A DNA stretch of 64,000 nt, from assembly GCA_026419785.1 (NCBI GenBank), contig JAODTK010005810.1, positions 62,001 to 126,000 on the forward strand, written 5' to 3'. Position numbers and translations under genes: made by a program. Under the pieces are notes generated by a model, which was given only the letters and a program-made list of their open reading frames with translations, made no database searches and was not told the DNA's origin. This DNA comes from Sclerodactyla briareus. Lineage: Eukaryota > Echinodermata > Holothuroidea > Dendrochirotida > Sclerodactylidae. Of the stretch, positions 1 to 12,595 are shown in pieces. Within the stretch, counting starts at the first letter, position 1, and each line of letters starts with the position of its first letter.

Positions 1-1900
1 TAAAAAGCAAGAAATTGCATGAAAGACTGATTCACACTCTCCAGTGTGCATTATTTAGCAATCTGTGAGAATTTAAAGAAACTACCTTCTTCGTAAGCGT
101 AGTTTATGCATGCTTCGCCTTTGCCCTCTGTAGTTTTTGTCTCCCGCGTCGCTTTGTCTTACACGTCGCACCCTCGCTCCCTTGGTGTAACGTTTCTGTA
201 CTTGGAGGAGAACGAAGATCGTCGCTCCGATCAGGAAAAAACAGCTCATTCACGCAAAAAGCGTACGAGTATGGTTGGTTGCGTCGACGATCATGCCTGT
301 TCATTAAAAACGAGAAGTTTAAACTAGTCAGAAAAGAAAAGGAAAACATGAATGTACAACCAGGGGGAAATCTAGTCAGAAGAGAATAGGGGACAATGCA
401 CGGTAAATGAGGAAAATAACGAAGCTGTTCCAAATGGAAGACAAAAATGAAGTAGAAAATGAGCCAGAAGTCGGAAAACGTAAACACGACGAATGAAGCT
501 TGGACGTCTGAATTTTCATACCAGTTGGTAGTAATGTTCCCTATGTTGATTGCACGAACCCTATTGTTTTTGGAAGGGTACGTTGAGGGCACAGAGGATA
601 AAAGTTGGAACTTTTGTGAAAAGTCTAGAATTTGGTTGATCCAGTGAAAGTCAATTGTAGCGTTCTTACCGAGTACAGGAGTACAGGGACCCCAGGCTGT
701 TGTTCTTGGCAAGATGTGTCAGTGCTCGGGAAAAATAGAAACGTGTGAGAAATGTCACATGTTGTTCTTGATGACTGGTACCATTTGTCTTATGTATGGC
801 AAAGGTATCCGAAATGAGGCAAGAAATACTAGGCCTCCTGTCTATCAGGTTTCCGGTCGAGGTCAGGTAAAAAAGTGTGCCGGGCAACGTTGCGAGCTTT
901 GTCGCGGCAGTGTCGTGTTACCGCTGGCCCCAGAAAATAGAAGTGACCCGCTCGTCTGCGTTAACCCACCCTCCATGTCCATTAGATCTGTATATGAAAG
1001 CTATTTCACGCCCATGCTCCCAGTCAAAAAATAGTTCCACCTACCTGTCGGAAGGGATCCGAGAGTGAATCCCACCCTATCCCGATCATCGTTAGCGTGA
1101 TGGTTGGTCCGAGCCGTATTGCGAAGTACCGCAGAAGAGCCGTATAAGAGAATATTGGACCAGCCACGGCCAACCTCCGATAATTAGGGGGGAGACAAAA
1201 AGAAAATAGAAAATATAAAACACAGGTTCTCTCCACCTCGTGGTTTTGGAGGTTGTGACCATGTGCCTCAATGTTCGTATCCGATCTGCTTTACCCTCGT
1301 GCTAACTAGGTCAGTCAGTAAATGTCGGCTACAGTATGAATGGGTAAACTGATTTTTCAATGACGATTCCTTTGTATCAGGATGTCCTCTTTGAAGGGTA
1401 ATGGACGGAACACTGGATACAACATGCTAATCTACATGGGGAGATGTTATACGGTGACTGTTCAGAGGATGGAATAGTCCAATTTTGGTCAGATGAGAAA
1501 CCATGCCTACCGCTCCTATTTTGCCATTTTTGAATGTGAATCACCTACCTCTGAAGTTTGTGCTACCCTATTTTTTTAAATTACCATTCTTAGATATTGT
1601 TTGCGACTGTTTTCCTATTTTTTTTTAAACAGTGTGTATAGTAGATTGAACTTTCACCATTTGTACTTCCACGCCAATGTTTTTTAATTGTGATTCATTC
1701 AATTAGCGCATTTGTGAAGCGCTTTGGAACATGTACCTGCATGAAAAGGGCGCTTCAAAAACAACAATACTATATTAACTATAACCTATTCGTTCACCGG
1801 ATCGAAATTCCGGCTAGTCTTACTATACAATCTGTCACCGGTTGGGTCGTGACACCATTTTTGATTCCTTGCCTAGCCAAAGGGAATCCATGCAGTCACG
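1..1900. other. No recognised gene
   Basis: I see no recognisable gene, RNA gene or repeat family here. The longest open frame is 104-712 on the minus strand (about 202 codons). Its translation is rich in F, S and L with no domain I recognise, and it overlaps open frames on the other strand. It is most likely a chance frame, although an unrecognised exon cannot be excluded from sequence alone. Confidence 0.5.
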
Positions 1901-1904
1901 GCCA

Positions 1905-1992
1905 CCGTGCGTATGCGTGTTCGTGTGTGTGGTCCTGGGCCTGGGTGCTGTCTGTGTGTGATGTATGTGTGTCTGTGTGCGTGTGTGACACC
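1905..1992. repeat. Imperfect TG microsatellite
   Basis: The stretch is dominated by TG dinucleotides interrupted by single bases (for example TGTGTGTGATGTATGTGTG). It behaves as an imperfect (TG)n simple repeat. Confidence 0.85.
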
Positions 1993-2063
1993 CTCTTGTC
2001 ACGCCACGATATCCAAAGAACGAAGCATGTAGAAGTTCAATTAAGTTGTTGGCTGGACATATA

Positions 2064-2430
2064 GAGAGGGTGACCCTATTGGTTTGGCGTCAGTTCAAGG
2101 TCATTCAAGGTCACGAGAGTGAAACCTCAGAAAGCTGGTCAGCATGATATCTAAGAAATGCAAGCGTATCAGGTCAATAAATTAGATATGTGGGATGCAG
2201 TATGGTGAGGATGAACCCTATTGTTTCGGTGTGAGGTCAAGGTCACCCCCCCCCCCCCCCCCCCCCCACTTTTAAGGTCCACATAGGACACTCCGTATAT
2301 ATCTCGAAAAGGAAACATTTTAGAGAGATGTTCAATGAATAGAAAGTTTGTTCGTCTAGGTGAATTACATTTGGTGACCTACTTGACCTCATTTCACCTT
2401 TTGACCTCGTTTGACCTTGCGACCTTTGAC
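2064..2430. repeat. Dispersed repeat with many AGGTCA/TGACCT half-sites
   Basis: Two related phrases occur about 145 bases apart: one near 2067 (GGGTGACCCTATTGGTTTGG) and one near 2209 (ATGAACCCTATTGTTTCGG). Each is followed by AGGTCA words. The right part (about 2380-2430) carries several TGACCT words in a row. The layout fits a dispersed repeat with short internal periodicity. A 22-base C run (2246-2267) interrupts it. No coding potential is visible. Confidence 0.55.
2246..2267. repeat. Poly-C tract of 22 bases
   Basis: An uninterrupted run of C directly follows AAGGTCA. Long C or G runs recur throughout this window and often mark ends of dispersed elements. Run length is a likely site of assembly or sequencing error. 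Confidence 0.9.
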
Positions 2431-5245
2431 ATTGAGTGCTGATTTTTGTGATGATAAGATGGGAGCCTACATGTCATTGAACTTATGAATATTTTGCGTG
2501 GCACCGGCCACTCAGCAAATTCAAGATGCTTGTGCCAGGATAAAAAAAATATTGAAGAAACTGTGCCCCAGTCCGCGATATAGATCCTCAGGCACGGTAA
2601 TGTACTACCCAAGGGGAGAAAGCCTGCACTTCAGATGCCACTCAAGTAAAAGGTGTGGATATACTGCTTAAATACACTGTAGGCTGTATGACTCCCAATT
2701 GTCCGCCTTTTCTTATTACCACTCAATTCCCTGGACAGAATGATATGTCTGTGCACTGCAAGTAATGAGCATAATACATTTCACCCATGCTGTCCTATAG
2801 TCAACAGTGGTTTGTGTTATCAATGGTCCAGTCTTAAGGATAACCTATAACTGCAATGTTTTATTTGTGTATTAAGATCTTCAGTGTAGACATGCATACC
2901 CTAAATCCCGGTGGCCTATGACAAATTTTGATGATTTAATTATGGGCATTCCCAACAAAGTAGGACAATCTAAAGTTAAGTTAAAAGAGTCATACCAGTA
3001 GTGTATATGGCAGACTGAGGGGGTGGAGTGCCACCTCATGACAGGTTTCCACTGCCTAAGAAAAGCAGAAATACCGGGATGTAGGTGCAGGCAGAACATC
3101 CTGTTTGATACACTGGGTCCAACAATAGCGGTATATGTGAGACCCCCTCACCGCGGGTGACCCGAACACAGTATCATCTGACATCTACATCAGTACATCT
3201 TACACCAGTACATGAAGACCTTTCTAAAGGCCTCAGTGAAAATTAGCATTTTAGATGCTTCAAAACCTGTTCCTGTTAAATAAAAAATCAACATTAATTA
3301 GGCAAGAGAACATATATCTTTTGACATCTGGGTCAATGACAGAATGACCCGTATTTACCTAGCCCTGCTCGAAAAGAACCAATACTGGCATAATGGCTAT
3401 ACGTGAAAACTACCGACTACTTGTTGCCTCTAGCCTCTCCCCCCCCTACCTCTGTGGGTGTGTGGCAGCGTCAAAGCTATCGAGGGCACAGAGTGAGACG
3501 ATGTCTGGAATAGCATTAAACCAACAAGAAGGGGTATTGGATTCTACGGTGCAATTTCGCAATATCTATTGGGTGACCCAATATGACTTTTGGAGGAAAT
3601 TGATCATCCCACTATTTCATAATTTACGCGAAAAATTAGGTGTCCTTTTAACGAAACTTATCGAGATGGGGACTTGACTGACTCTTGTCCCTGACAAAAG
3701 TCAGGTTCATTTTGAAGTCACCGGAGGTCAAATTTGCATACTTTTTTGTGATTTCCAAATTTGTCAACAATGAATACTACTTCAGTTGATGATGGAGGTA
3801 TCGTCTTCTTCACCAAAGTATAAGAGGAAGGGATGGCAGTGAAGGGAAAGGATACTCTTTAACTTCCAATGTGTGGCGAACTATAGCTATAAGAGGTAGT
3901 ATTTTCTGGTTTGGCTTATTACCCATAGCCTGTCAGCTATGGCAACGAATCGCGACACAGTTTTGTGTCTTTGTTCATATAATAACGCCGACTATTTTCG
4001 ACAACGATATAATGAGATGTCATATATCATGACGTCATAACATCTGTAGGCAATATACCTTACGGACCCGCAGAAGATTAGGCTGGTGCCGCGGGAAAGT
4101 GACCAGAAATTGACGACACTAACACGAAGACGATTCCGTAGAATGGGAGATTGACTTGTCTCATAGGGAACCTATCACCGAAGAAAGCTAAGGTCAGACG
4201 TCCACCCCTCAGAGACATGATTGATGGTGACTGTTCAGTAAGAAGCGCAGACTCCGATATACCAAGTCTCCGAATGTTGATTCGAAAGAACCGAAAGGAA
4301 CTTTGTTTCACTGAAAATTGGTACTAGTACATAGATGTGAACAAACCGCTCGCGGCACAATCCTCGTTTTGCATCCCACTGGCTCCAATCCACACATAGT
4401 TGTGGGTATGTTGAACTTTGTGGGCACAACTCGGAACCTTGAGTGGTATTAAGCACGATACGGAGGTATCTTCTTATGAAAGGGTTTGAGCAGATCATTG
4501 TAAACACACTTCCCTCCTCCTGCCAATGCATAATGAGGATCCTGATTATGTGATGTTTGGAATTCCCGTACGCGGCGAGCAGCACCCACTTGTCGAGTGT
4601 CACTTCACCTCTGTACTTAATTCTTGCAAAGGTTTAGAGCGTGAGGAACGAACGTGAAGCGAGCGAAGACTGGCAGACAGCCTGACTTGGCTGAAAATAC
4701 AACGCATCGTTCTAGTTACTGACGGAGGTGATTCTCCCTCGTCCCTTCCATGTACGTTCTCTTTTAAAATTTTATACGTACTTTATTTAGTCCATATGCC
4801 GTCCAGGCCCTCCGCGGGGACAGTTATTGCCACGAGGATCATCCACGGCCCTTCCATAGCAGACGAGCTCCAGCCATCCCTTGTGCTCGCTGTTCGATGG
4901 CTTCTCGTTTTCTCATCCTTAGCTACCTCACTGCTGCTTCCGGAACCCCTACTGCTTTCTTTCCACGTCACCGCTCGACGGGTCCACCCGTATCCCCATC
5001 GAGGAAGAGACGTCCTATCTGCATGGAGACGCTCCTAGTCTTCGTCTCCTTGCCCCACATCAGGTTGAGAAGGCAAGGAAGGGAGACCCCCCACAGGACA
5101 CATAGTCCGACGTGAAGCGGAGAGTAACCTCCCCAGCCGATGCGGAATCACCGCACGAGATGACACCAACACATACTCACTGTAGGTATGTCTCGATAAA
5201 GGAAAAATATATAATGGAACGCTTCATTACTCTGTTTAACATATT
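2430..5245. other. Unrecognised sequence, no supported gene
   Basis: I find no gene that I can name. Overlapping minus-strand frames lie at 4078-4311 and 4235-4603 (78 and 123 codons). They could be pieces of one decayed coding region separated by a frame change, but no known motif is visible. A fragment at 3685-3790 (TCACCGGAGGTCAAATTTG) resembles the right part of the dispersed family annotated at 38.0-38.5 kb. The segment 4795-5130 is GC-rich, with open frames on both strands and nothing recognisable. Confidence 0.45.
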
Positions 5246-5480
5246 CATTGTAACTTGTGGGTGTAGGACAACCACGTTGGTCCCGACTACCTGACGGTGA
5301 TTTCAAGTTCACCAGAGTTCAAATTGTTTTGTTTTTTCACGATTGCTTCAAACAATCCGTCGGGTTTAACAAAACTCAGTGTATGTGGACTGTTGTTTGT
5401 AGCTTTGCGTATTCCAACCGAAACGTAGAATTGGACTTTCATTTGGGTTCTAAACACAGTCGGCGTTTCAAAGCACACCA
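5245..5480 (-). repeat. Diverged fragment of the 27/38/40-kb dispersed repeat
   Basis: The order of phrases (GGTGATTTCAAGTTCACCAG, then AGTTCAAATTGTTTTG, then a run close to AACAAAACTC) follows the copy at 38.23-38.34 kb. That copy reads GGTGATTTCAAGGTCACCAG, AGGTCAAATTTG, then GAACGAAACTC. Relative to the 39.84-kb copy it is in minus orientation. It is short and diverged, so the exact limits are uncertain. Confidence 0.45.
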
Positions 5481-5782
5481 CAGGTAATTTACATACTAAG
5501 TCAATGAATGCTTTGGGCGTCTACCAAAACAAGAGGTGCCAAGTGAGGCTGTCTCTGCTGGATTATGCACGTTGCGTTTACCGCTTCACATGTCTAGTTC
5601 TTCTTGCAGATGATCTGGTGGATAGAATCGCTGATTTGGTCCGATTTATCCCGGTCGATTTGAGGTCTTGGCATTCTAGCAATGGACAGGGGGGGGTTGT
5701 AAAATTCCAGAAAAACTCTAAAATACTATCCCTATTTTAGCCTGTTGACGCGTTAGTGAATCCTTTGTTTTGTTTAGCGATC

Positions 5783-6097
5783 TCAAATAGGGCTGGGAGC
5801 ATAAGGGAATTCGAGAATTCTGTGGTGTGTGCAGGTATAGCTTAAGATTTGGTTATAACCATGTACTCGTGGGCAGCGCTCCTCTCGGTCATTGTTGACG
5901 ATGAAGACCTTCCTGGCACCAACCCAGATGCCTTTTCGCACACAACCTACCACGCCTAACACAGCCCTCTCATGTCCCACTTTTACTGTGAAGTAGCCTG
6001 GCAGTCGAGGAGACCCCGCCTGTTCTAACAGCACTTGGTACCCCCCCCCCCCTCCCGCCCTTCTTCGGGCATTCAGTGGGATAGTGTCAGTCCACAT
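5783..6097 (-). other. Unrecognised minus-strand open frame
   Basis: A 104-codon frame is open here. A glycine run near its start is encoded by the C-rich tract at about 6040-6055. The middle part (PGYFTVKVGHERAVLGVVG) looks somewhat protein-like, but I recognise no family. It may be a decayed transposon piece or chance. Confidence 0.2.
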
Positions 6098-6164
6098 GCA
6101 CCAATTTTAATTGAAACTTAAGGATCGCTAGAATTATCAAATAGCAGTCACCTTGTGGCGACGC

Positions 6165-6425
6165 CCACTTTGAGCCCATCCCAGAGTTCTCTTCGGCGGA
6201 GGCATCTGCCAAGGTTGTGGGTCCATCCGAACAATGTTTTGCAGACTGAAGAGTTTGATCTGCTATAACGCCCGAATTTCCGACTGTGGCCGGAGACGAC
6301 GACATCGCAACACGTAACCCAAAACCTAATATCTCTGGCCACTGATCGGTCCGCGGGAACGTGGGACTGAACGTTTACTTTGTTTGCGTGTACACAGCAA
6401 GATTTTTTTTTTCTTTCAAATCTCA
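6165..6425 (+). repeat. Dispersed repeat, copy 1 of a 6.2/8.7-kb pair
   Basis: This segment aligns with 8695-8960 through a long series of shared words in the same order. They include TCCGAACAATGT/ATCGAACAATGT, AGACTG(A/G)AGAG, TTTCCGACTGTGG, GGAGACGAC, CAAAACCTAATATC/CAAACCATAATATC, CCGCGGGA and GGGACTGAA, ending in a T run. A shorter related stretch occurs at 28.5 kb (CCAAAATATCTCCGGACACT) and at 40.2 kb. It therefore belongs to the right-hand part of a longer dispersed family. Confidence 0.7.
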
Positions 6426-7077
6426 TATAATAATCTGCAATAGATATGAATTATGTTCTTGCGCAAGTGCCCCTGACATCCACGAGGGTTAAGCTAGGGC
6501 CCCTGAAGTGATACTGAAACAATCCAACCTGTAGTTTCACCAACCTCAAAGTGACACAAAACACCTACCATGGGTCTGATTGCAAACTTACAAATTTGTT
6601 TCACAAGATATGAACTGAAATATATCTTAAATGAATATACAATTAATATTTTTTTCCTGTTAGGCAAAAGTATAACATTTATCTGTGTGAAGTAAATGCG
6701 ACCTTTGCATCCGTTGTCTTGGTAACGTCGTCCGTTAGGAAGAATCCATATCGGGTGAAATGAATAACTCGAAAAGGGAACATGCCAAATCGCAAACTTT
6801 TTTGGTTGTTTGGTTTTGGCAATGTCCTCTTTTCAATCTGTCCAGTTTAACATATGTCTGGTTTACCAGAAGGGGTTATACACCTACGCAAAGCGCTCGC
6901 GCGCGCACACGGACCCACCCTCACTCATACGTCAAAAAAGTCCACTACTTGGGGACTCACTCCACTAACTTTTTCCCATGCGACAACCCATAAATTAGGC
7001 GGGAACGATAAGCATCGTTCAAATGATGCAATCGCTTAAAGATTAGGGTTCTTGTCTGGAAAATATTACAAAAGACC
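6426..7077. other. No recognised feature
   Basis: This is intergenic-looking sequence with short open frames only. A small CG/CA-rich patch near 6895-6925 (GCGCTCGCGCGCGCACAC) is simple sequence. Confidence 0.5.
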
Positions 7078-7390
7078 ACATTGGCTCAGTAACCCCTCAT
7101 TGGCTCAGTCAATCCACCTCATTTGTTAGAAACACTAACTTACCTCTGCGGCTGACAAAATAACCCCGTTAGAGCTCAGGGCTCACCTTATATCTCAGTA
7201 ATTGTACCTCCTTGATTCAGTAACAACCACCAGCGCTCATTTTATGGCTTCAGTAACTACCTGTCATTAGCTCGTGATCACCCTCCCATAAGCTCATAAT
7301 TACCTCATGCTCAGTAACTACCTCTTAGCTCAGTGATCACCTAATATAGCTCAGTAATTACCCCCTCATTGATTCATCACTAAACCCACA
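7078..7390 (+). repeat. Degenerate ~20-bp array, CTCAGTAATTACC type
   Basis: Phrases such as GCTCAGTAACCCCTCATTGG, ATCTCAGTAATTGTACCTCC, CTCAGTAACTACCTCTTAG and GCTCAGTAATTACCCCCTCA recur roughly every 18-25 bases. Most units keep CTCAGTAA plus TACC; spacing and filler vary. This is an old or rapidly diverging minisatellite. No reading frame runs through it. Confidence 0.75.
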
Positions 7391-7764
7391 CTACTTGGCT
7401 ACAGTGACGTACTCTCTATTTGTTCACAAATACCTATTGGCCTATACGAATTAACCCCCATCATTCTGCTTATAGGTAACTACTCCAATGGCGTCATAAC
7501 TATAACCTATTTTCAAGAACGATAAAGAGAGGACTTTGATGAATATTACATATAAGCTCTCCCTAATCGGAGCATGCACTTGCCTCTGTGCCCTGTTTAG
7601 GATATCCTATAACCAAAGAGATCGCATCATTACTCAACAGATACGACACTGAACCAGTCCTCAAACTGATTCGACATCTATGGAGCGAATGCCACTCTCC
7701 GGCATACGCACTTAATAACCCCACTTATATACATTCTCTAATGCCATAATGTCTAAAAACCAAA
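7391..7764. other. No recognised feature
   Basis: Mixed-composition sequence with no repeat or coding signal that I can support. Confidence 0.5.
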
Positions 7765-7960
7765 TTTGATTACACACATCGCACTGACATACGCCCCACA
7801 CACCACACAAAAAAAGACATCTCACACGACCCACACCACACACATACACACACGCGCGAGCGCACGGCCGCGTACGACACACAACGCGTCGCGCACGAAC
7901 GCACAAACGGTCACAAAGGCACGCACTACACGCCCACTCTCACACACCCACCAAAGGGGA
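7765..7960. repeat. CA-rich simple sequence
   Basis: The stretch is made of CACA, CACAC and CGCACG words on the plus strand with hardly any other composition. The open frames on both strands here are by-products of low complexity. Confidence 0.8.
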
Positions 7961-8694
7961 CCCCGAGGCAACACCTGTGGAATAAAACCTTTTGAGATAC
8001 AACATGCTTAAGAGAGCAGATCAATCAATAACGTGAGTAATCGCTTATACACAAGTCTTTTCACTTATAGCCACATTCACTCCTTACTTACTTAAATGAC
8101 ACCATCGAATAATGACGCTGTCATCTTAAGCATAGCTTGACTTGTCGACGAACTTTGAAGAGGTACGTGACAAGAGGTAGCGTGTAAAGCGTGATGCAGG
8201 ATGCTATACCATAGTCCGACCCCGTAGAACACACCACAGCCCAAGGAAGCTGGTCGTATACCGACGAGAGATGAGAAAACGGCTGACCTCTCAGAACCGA
8301 GAACCGTCGTCAGGCGGTAGCCGATGTAACCCTCAAGGGACGACTGCTACTTTATCTGGTACCGCACAGATATTTAATTAACCGCCGGGACGGCAAGAAT
8401 CCGAACCCGAGCCAAAACCTTGCGCAAACGAGTAATGAGAAACTACCATTGTCCGTACATCATTATCAAACAGCGGGACGGAGGTAGGGCAGTTTTCGTT
8501 TGTCAGTGATAACCCTTATCAGTCGCTACTAAGAGAACCCTATTTGGCGCTTCCTCTTTATCAGCCTTAGCTCCTGCTTGCTCGCCGATTTGTGTGTATA
8601 CGACCGGGAGGGGTTCAATTTTGTAACTCTCGCATACTCTCCGTTTTTTTGGGGGGCATTTTAACTTATCGCGTAGTACTGGACCGAACCTGTG
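7961..8694. other. No recognised feature
   Basis: Mixed sequence with no gene or repeat I can name. Short open frames near 8503-8709 lack any recognisable motif. Confidence 0.45.
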
Positions 8695-8960
8695 ACGCTT
8701 CCGGTCCAATAGTTTGTCTGGACCTCTCCAGGTTTGGGTCTATCGAACAATGTGTTGAAGACTGGAGAGTATCGGCTAAACGCCCAAAGTTTCCGACTGT
8801 GGCGGAGACGACTGCGTGGCAAACATACACCAAACCATAATATCCCTGGCTACTAATCGTGCCGCGGGATGTAATGGACTGGGACTGAATTTTTGACTTT
8901 GTTTCGTACAATCTACGACTTTTTTTTTTTTTTTTTTTTTTTTTCAAATCCTCATAAATC
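8695..8960 (+). repeat. Dispersed repeat, copy 2 of a 6.2/8.7-kb pair
   Basis: Same family and orientation as 6165-6425. It keeps GAACAATGTGTTGAAGACTG, TTTCCGACTGTGGCGGAGAC and ACCAAACCATAATATCCCTG in the same order. It ends in a T run (8920-8944) where copy 1 ends in a shorter T run. The shared T-rich 3' boundary could mean a tail-primed retrotransposed element in minus sense or simple-sequence drift. Confidence 0.7.
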
Positions 8961-9554
8961 ACGTTCAATAGTGTCTGGCCTTCAAGGGACCAATCCATAC
9001 TTTCTAATTTGTAGATGCGGGCGCCGGATTGCAAATACTGACCATATACAGTTCATCACGATACCACATTGCCGTTCTACTATCATAGACCCCAATAGGA
9101 CATTATACTATTTGCGGCTAGCATATTGTATGTGAAGAGCGTTCAGTGCCTGACGACAATGCTACTAATATTTCCATTCCACCTTTGTGAAAAAATGTGT
9201 CTAACCACATTCTTACAAACTAGTGGAATCCAATATTCCAAACATTTTTTTTCTCTTTGGTACTAAGAACACAACTACCAACAACCACAACACCCCGAGA
9301 GTGCATGTTGGGTCCGAATTCACTAATGGTTCCCAATGAAATTGGTAGATACAAATTGTTAAGCGTGGACAACTGGTAATTTAAAAATCAATTTAACTGG
9401 TTTAAAAAAGCATGTTGGCCAACCATCCCACTGACAAAATCGAAGGTTTCCCACCCTTCCAAACAATCGCCCCAAAATATGAAACAATGATAAGATAGAA
9501 CTCTATCACTAGTCGGATAACGGATAAATCCCTTTTTGAGATCGATCCATTTAC
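8961..9554. other. No recognised feature
   Basis: AT-leaning sequence without recognised repeat or gene. Confidence 0.5.
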
Positions 9555-9735
9555 TAGTTGACATCATGTTACTTACTACTTTACTACTACTTCGCTTGAC
9601 TAACTCTACTCCTACACTCTTAATACTGTCATGTTACTACACTACTTTACTACTACTACTCTACTACAATCATGTTACCTACTACACTTGTGGGTTACTA
9701 CACACTACTACTTGTTAACTACTACTGCCATCACT
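9555..9735. repeat. Imperfect ACT trinucleotide-rich array
   Basis: TACTACTAC and ACTACT words interleave with phrases like CATGTTACTAC that occur three times (near 9566, 9630 and 9671). The structure is a compound trinucleotide microsatellite with a longer ~40-bp periodicity. Confidence 0.7.
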
Positions 9736-12570
9736 AAACATAAATGTCTTCATATTCTGAACAATTCCCCCACTTCTTCTGCCACCATAAATGCGTCCAC
9801 ATTAAAAAAAAAATGAGAACTTAAGATTACACTTTAGTGCGATTACTGAAAAATTATTTGGATCGCTAGCGCTTACTCGTGAATAATAAACCCATCTAAC
9901 CAGCATACAGGTACCCCACAAAACCACCCAAACAACCCCCACACTTACCGGCGTAGTCACTGCCCATTATACCAACGATGGGGCTGCCACCAAACTCGAT
10001 GACAACAATTTTTGAATATATGCTCCAGGGGGCGTGTTCGATGCTTTCTGGTTTACTTTTTTAATGACCACCGTGAGTGACCTTTTGCTGTGTATTAGAC
10101 AGTACGTTTTACTTTTTTTTTTCCTTTTTTTTCCTGTTTTTTTGCTTTTTTTTTCCTTCGAATAAGAACTGAAAATGTAACCAAATGAGGGCAACTTTAT
10201 TGCTGATTTCTGGGTGGGTTAATTTGGTTTCTGATAATTTCATACTTCAGAATTTCTTTCCTCTCTCCTCGCATCAGGGCAAAGGCCTATCGGTGGGTCG
10301 TGTGTAGGGGTAGTACAAAATCTCATTATAACAGTTATTAAAAACCATAACAAAAACCAAAACCCCGGGTAGATGGTGACAAGTATTGGTTGTAATAGTA
10401 AAAACCTACCGCTGCGACACAACTGGGAAGGTACATCTCTGGCTGCATAATGCAAAGAGGTAAAACCAATCAAAAGTTATTTTCTCCTTTCTTCTTCGAA
10501 ATATTTTGAAGATCGATTTGGGCTTCGTTCGGTCCCGCGCAGACATTATCGCGACAAAAAAAAACCAGATTGAGCTGTTTTTCGCATTCACGGAATCACG
10601 CGTCAGGAAGGTATGTGCCGCTGGAAAAGACAGTTTTAAAAAAAAAAATCTGTGTTATTTTGTAATGTCTTGACTTTCTCGTGGTAATTTGTTGATACGG
10701 TAGAATCAAGAGAAGTTAACTAACGCGAACGTCAGTTTTTTCCGTTCCCTGTCAGCGTTCCGGATGCCAGTGGTGATACCTAACCAAATTGACCGCACTG
10801 TCGGCGGGGGCGGTAATCCTGTTACCTCGTAGCTTCCCACTATCGGCGAATTGTAAAAAAAAGTGGTCCCCTCGCACCCTCGGGGTCGTTTGCGACCATA
10901 GCCCGTGATTTCCGTTTAGAGGGGTGCGAATGAACCTGCGGACATGAATAAGTCCCGTAGCCATCTGATGGCGCTGTGGGGTATTCGTCACTAAAATATA
11001 AAAAAAACGGAAAATAATAAAAATATAAAGCAATGTCCTCCTAAACTGCGCTGTTTATCCGCGTCAAACACCCCAAAGGCGGCCAGGACCCCTAAGGGTG
11101 GTCGCCTTGTAAACAACCAAGTCCTCTCTTCCCAGTATTTCCCAACCCATCTTAATACGGACAGTAGAGTAATTCACGTTTTTCTGCTTCCTGCTCAGAC
11201 TAAAGACATGTTGATGACGCGAGCATTTAAAAAAAAAACGAGTAGACCGATCTCATAAAACCATAGCCTAATGTACACTTGTGGGCGCCACTATTTTTCA
11301 TCGCGTGTCTTGTAAAAAAACAACAAGAAAATAGTATGACCTCATTTATTTTTTTATTTATTTCTATTTATATATTTATTTCTCTAAATTTTATTTTTAT
11401 TTATATTTCCCAATTTTACGATTCATTACTCTGATCGGTGAAAAAAAGGACGTTCTCGAGCGCGGGGGATTTATGCAAAAATTGCCTAATCCTCTGCTAA
11501 ACCCCCAGGCTCCACTCCAAATGATGCCCAGAGTCAAAAAAATATTTTTTAAAAAAAAAAAAAAAAAAAAAAATAAAAATAAAAAAAAAAAAAAAAAATA
11601 TTAACATATAAGAATCCCCACCCCCATGGAAAAGATGTATAAACATATTATATAGAGTGACATTTTTGACAAAAAAAAACGTATAATTTTGAAGAGCCCA
11701 ATAGAGGTCCATCAATGAAATATTTCATAATTACAAAGAAAACAATGTGAATCACAAAAAAATGAGATAAAAGCATCTAACTGGGAGGAAAAATTAAAAA
11801 TGTATAAACTGAGAAACCTCGTGTTTTCCTTTGGTCAGATGAAAAAACACATGGTAAACTTAATTTGAAAAAAGAACAATTTAACCTAATAATAACCATC
11901 ACATAAAAACAAAAAACCAAACAAAAACAAACTACTTATTTTCAAGAAACAAAAGAATAATCAAATCGCCCTTCAAAGATATAATAAAATATACCTTCAT
12001 ATACAACAATTAAAATTAATTTTTCATCTTAAAACAATTATTGAGAGATAATCTTTGTAATATCCGTGAATTAAAAAAAAAAAATTCAAATGTATTAGTA
12101 AAAGGAAAATAAAAAACAAAAAGAGAAAAAACAAAAAAAAAAAACAAAAAAAGAAAAAAAAAAAAAAAACCCACTGGCTGCCCTAAAATGAATTGCGCCT
12201 TCCCTACATAAACAGGTAGTTCTTGGGGGGGGGTAGTTTTTAATTCTTCCATCTCATTCCCCCCTTAGCACACTTTGGTTAATGCAAAGTCGGTCGGTCG
12301 TGTTTGGTGTGGTGTTGTTTGGTGAATTCACCCAAGATCCCTTCCAACACACGTTAATATAAAAAAAAAAAAAAAAAAAAAAAAAAGATTTCCCGGTTTT
12401 TCGGGAACGTAGAAACGGAAATACGGAAGAGGATCAACTTCTTACTCCTTAGCCCAGATTGTTTGGGGTGGGCAGCCGCATGGTGAAAGGTGCGTATACT
12501 CTCTTCTCTATTCTTCCTGTGAATTAGGGTTGGAGAGAAAAAAAAGTGATGAATAACCCTCGGACGGTCT
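9736..12570. other. AT-rich, homopolymer-rich, no recognised gene
   Basis: The stretch is AT-rich, especially 11,220-12,180. It contains long A runs (about 11,551-11,600 and 12,361-12,386) and poly-T stretches near 10,105-10,155. Open frames such as 11,497-11,715 and 12,016-12,252 on the minus strand are mostly runs of F and K from homopolymers. I find no gene. Confidence 0.55.
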
Positions 12571-12595
12571 GAGATAAACGGGTATGGCAGCCGTT

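Noticed and set aside
104..712. 202-codon minus-strand gene
   Set aside because: No recognisable domain, composition dominated by F, S and L, overlapped by frames on the other strand; consistent with chance.
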